This document shows positions 61,771 to 64,000 of a DNA stretch of 64,000 bases, piece by piece (position 1 is the first letter of the stretch; each line of letters begins with the position of its first letter). Where the stretch lies: positions 124,001-188,000 of the forward strand of contig NZ_BAAAEN010000003.1 of NCBI RefSeq assembly GCF_039523035.1, written 5' to 3'. The DNA comes from Pigmentiphaga daeguensis (GTDB taxonomy: Bacteria > Pseudomonadota > Gammaproteobacteria > Burkholderiales > Burkholderiaceae_B). The position numbers and the translations under genes were made by a program. Below the pieces are notes generated by a model, which did not search any database, was not told where the DNA came from, and was given only the letters and a program-made list of their open reading frames with translations.

Positions 61771-61852
61771 GCAGGTCCCGGCCCCCTTGGGGGGCTGCCG
61801 CGTAGCGGCTGGGGGCTCACCCTACTGGGCGCGCGCAAGCGCGTAGGGGGTA
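61771..61852 (-). repeat. GC-rich intergenic repeat, copy D (partial)
   Basis: On the minus strand it carries CCCCCTACGCGCTTGCGCGC, then CCCAGCCGCTACGCGGCAGC and the dyad CCCCCCAAGGGGGCCGGGACC, matching the first part of copy C. The GGCGGACCGGC...GCCGGATCCGC end is missing. It lies 16 bp after ruvB, in reverse orientation to that gene. Confidence 0.7.
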
Positions 61853-61895
61853 CAAAAACAAAACCCGTGCCTGGGCATCCCCCAGGTCACGGGTT
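61853..61895 (-). terminator. Intrinsic terminator of an unannotated minus-strand transcript
   Basis: Long minus-strand stem: AACCCGTG and CTGGG pairing with CCCAG and CACGGGTT (61862-61895), followed by TTTTGTTTTTGT. No gene lies upstream on the minus strand up to the divergent ybgC start, so it must end a small RNA or an unknown short gene. In the plus direction no T-run follows, so it is a poor ruvB terminator. Confidence 0.75.
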
Positions 61896-62240
61896 CTACT
61901 GTGCAGGGCACAGCGACATCAAGTCGGACGAAATCATGAACGGCGTCGATGACGCAGCCATGACAGCACGAAGCGGAATCGTCCAACCATAAAAATAAAG
62001 GGTGGAAGCGTCGATAACCCGGACGGCGCCACCCACGCACCCGAAGCCGCACAGGCTTGCAATCAACGCTTCCTGGCGTCTGACGGCGCCGGCGCGCTAA
62101 AGTTTCCCGCTTTACAAGCCGTCACATTTGGCACAATGCCCGGATGGCGGCCGGGTGCCCAGGGCCGGCGGGTTGTTTACAATTTCGCCCCAGGGCCTCA
62201 TCGGCCTCCAAGCTTGCTCGACTCATCCAAGGTTCGCCTC

Positions 62241-62678
62241 GTGCCCCAACCCGCCAGTGCAGATTTCCGGTTCCCCATCCGGGTCTACTACGAAGATACC
62301 GACGCCGGCGGCGTGGTCTACTACGCCAACTATCTCAAGTTCTTCGAACGCGCCCGCACCGAGTGGCTGCGCGCGCTGGGCGTGGAACAGCGCGCGCTGG
62401 CGGACGAAACGGGCTGCATCTTCGTCGTGCGCGGCATCGACACCCAGTACCGGCGGCCGGCCGCCCTGGATGATTCCTTGACCATACGCAGCCAGGTCTC
62501 CCGCCTGGGCAAGGCATCGATCGATTTCCTGCAGTTTTGCGAACGCGGCGATGAACTGCTCGCAACCGGCAAGGTCCAGGTAGGATGCGTCGATCGCGCG
62601 ACGCTGCGTCCGCGCGCGCTGCCGTCCGGACTCGTCCGGACGCTGGCGCCGCTGGCGGCCGGACCCGCAACCGATTAA
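62241..62678 (+). CDS. ybgC: YbgC-family acyl-CoA thioesterase
   Basis: A 145-residue hot-dog-fold thioesterase, standard first gene of the tol-pal cluster. The active-site motif YEDTDAGGVVYYANYLKFFE holds the catalytic Asp. GTG 62241 is chosen, with AAGG upstream and homology beginning soon after; the longer frame from 62136 adds an unconserved stretch. tolQ starts 50 bp later. Confidence 0.92.
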   Translation: MPQPASADFRFPIRVYYEDTDAGGVVYYANYLKFFERARTEWLRALGVEQRALADETGCIFVVRGIDTQYRRPAALDDSLTIRSQVSRLGKASIDFLQFCERGDELLATGKVQVGCVDRATLRPRALPSGLVRTLAPLAAGPATD

Positions 62679-62728
62679 CCCCGACATCAACCCCCAGGCA
62701 TTCTCTTTCGCCCCCCAAAGGACTCTGC

Positions 62729-63852
<1,124 letters not shown>

Positions 63853-63858
63853 TCGCCC

Positions 63859-64000
63859 ATGGCGCCCAACGACCGATCCAACCGACCTCTCCGACGACCG
63901 CCGGAACCCGGCAAGTGGAAAGCCTTCGCCCTGGCGGTGCTGATGCACCTGCTGCTGGCCGCCGCCCTGATCTTCAGCCTGGACTGGAACCGGCGCGCGC
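63859..64000 (+). CDS. tolA: TolA N-terminus (3' end outside window)
   Basis: The first 47 codons are present. A short basic cytoplasmic tail is followed by a transmembrane helix (FALAVLMHLLLAAALIFSL, about 23-41) whose start resembles the S-H-L-x(n) anchor region of TolA/TonB proteins. Position directly after tolR makes the assignment secure. The long helical middle and the Pal/TolB-binding C-domain lie beyond the window. Confidence 0.85.
   Translation, partial: MAPNDRSNRPLRRPPEPGKWKAFALAVLMHLLLAAALIFSLDWNRRA

Larger units (their letters stand above)
61755..62240. other. Intergenic region between ruvB and ybgC
   Basis: A 486-bp gap with no convincing plus-strand gene. It holds repeat copy D (61771-61852), a minus-strand intrinsic terminator (61853-61895) and an unexplained stretch (61896-62135) that could encode a minus-strand small RNA. 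A TTTACA near 62111 and TACAAT near 62180 on the plus strand may belong to promoters of the ybgC-tol genes, but neither has a good partner hexamer. Confidence 0.5.

Noticed and set aside
61822..62052. A 76-codon minus-strand frame in the ruvB-ybgC gap
   Set aside because: It runs through the terminator hairpin and into repeat copy D, which a real gene ended by that terminator would not do.

Overview
The window is chromosomal DNA of a high-GC betaproteobacterium, most likely of the Bordetella/Achromobacter group (family Alcaligenaceae). The grounds are the Bug-type tricarboxylate-binding protein, the gene orders lptD-surA-pdxA-rsmA with divergent amgK-murU, miaB-phoH-ybeY-corC-lnt and ybgC-tolQRA, and a dense, GC-rich codon pattern throughout. 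No phage, insertion sequence, CRISPR array or rRNA operon was seen. The species assignment is an inference from gene content and order only.

Layout. 1-7208: a cyanophycin locus, with a degenerate cyanophycin synthetase (cphA', cut by the window edge) and a complete cphA. These face a three-gene overlapping operon for a class III aminotransferase, a FemAB/GNAT-like protein and an arginase-fold ureohydrolase. 7611-11535: a TolC-like lipoprotein plus an orphan FtsX-type permease, an exported spermidine-synthase-like protein and an RcnB-like His-rich protein. 11767-18563: a Rieske oxygenase with a Liv-type binding protein and divergent LysR regulator, the ohrR/ohr organic-peroxide pair, a Tat-exported PhoD phosphatase lipoprotein and a small unknown protein. 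18585-26934: a compact sulfatase system, with two lipoprotein sulfatases that end in dockerin-like calcium loops and a formylglycine-generating enzyme between them. The operon is transcribed away from a NarL-type response regulator and sensor kinase across a perfect 18-bp palindrome.

27000-38890 is mostly housekeeping: a CAU-anticodon tRNA, a candidate 34-codon small gene with its own terminator, miaB-phoH-ybeY-corC-lnt, glyQS, gmhB, a PlsC-type acyltransferase, a YgjP-like protease and gloA. 38913-45398 is accessory: an FAD monooxygenase with divergent AraC regulator, a fused SpmA/SpmB-like membrane protein, and a LysR regulator divergent from a polysaccharide deacetylase and a Bug binding protein. 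45427-64000 is envelope, cell-wall recycling and DNA maintenance: rsmA, pdxA, surA, lptD, amgK, murU, pepP, a UbiH-like hydroxylase, dusB-fis-purH, ruvC-ruvA-gst-ruvB, and ybgC-tolQ-tolR-tolA (the last cut by the window end).

Three parts deserve most attention: the cyanophycin locus, whose arginine/ornithine-type partner enzymes suggest turnover or modification of the polymer; the self-contained sulfatase/FGE/two-component unit, whose FGE carries a twin-arginine N-terminus; and two minus-strand intrinsic terminators with no annotated gene upstream. A family of GC-rich intergenic repeats is present in four copies just after stop codons.
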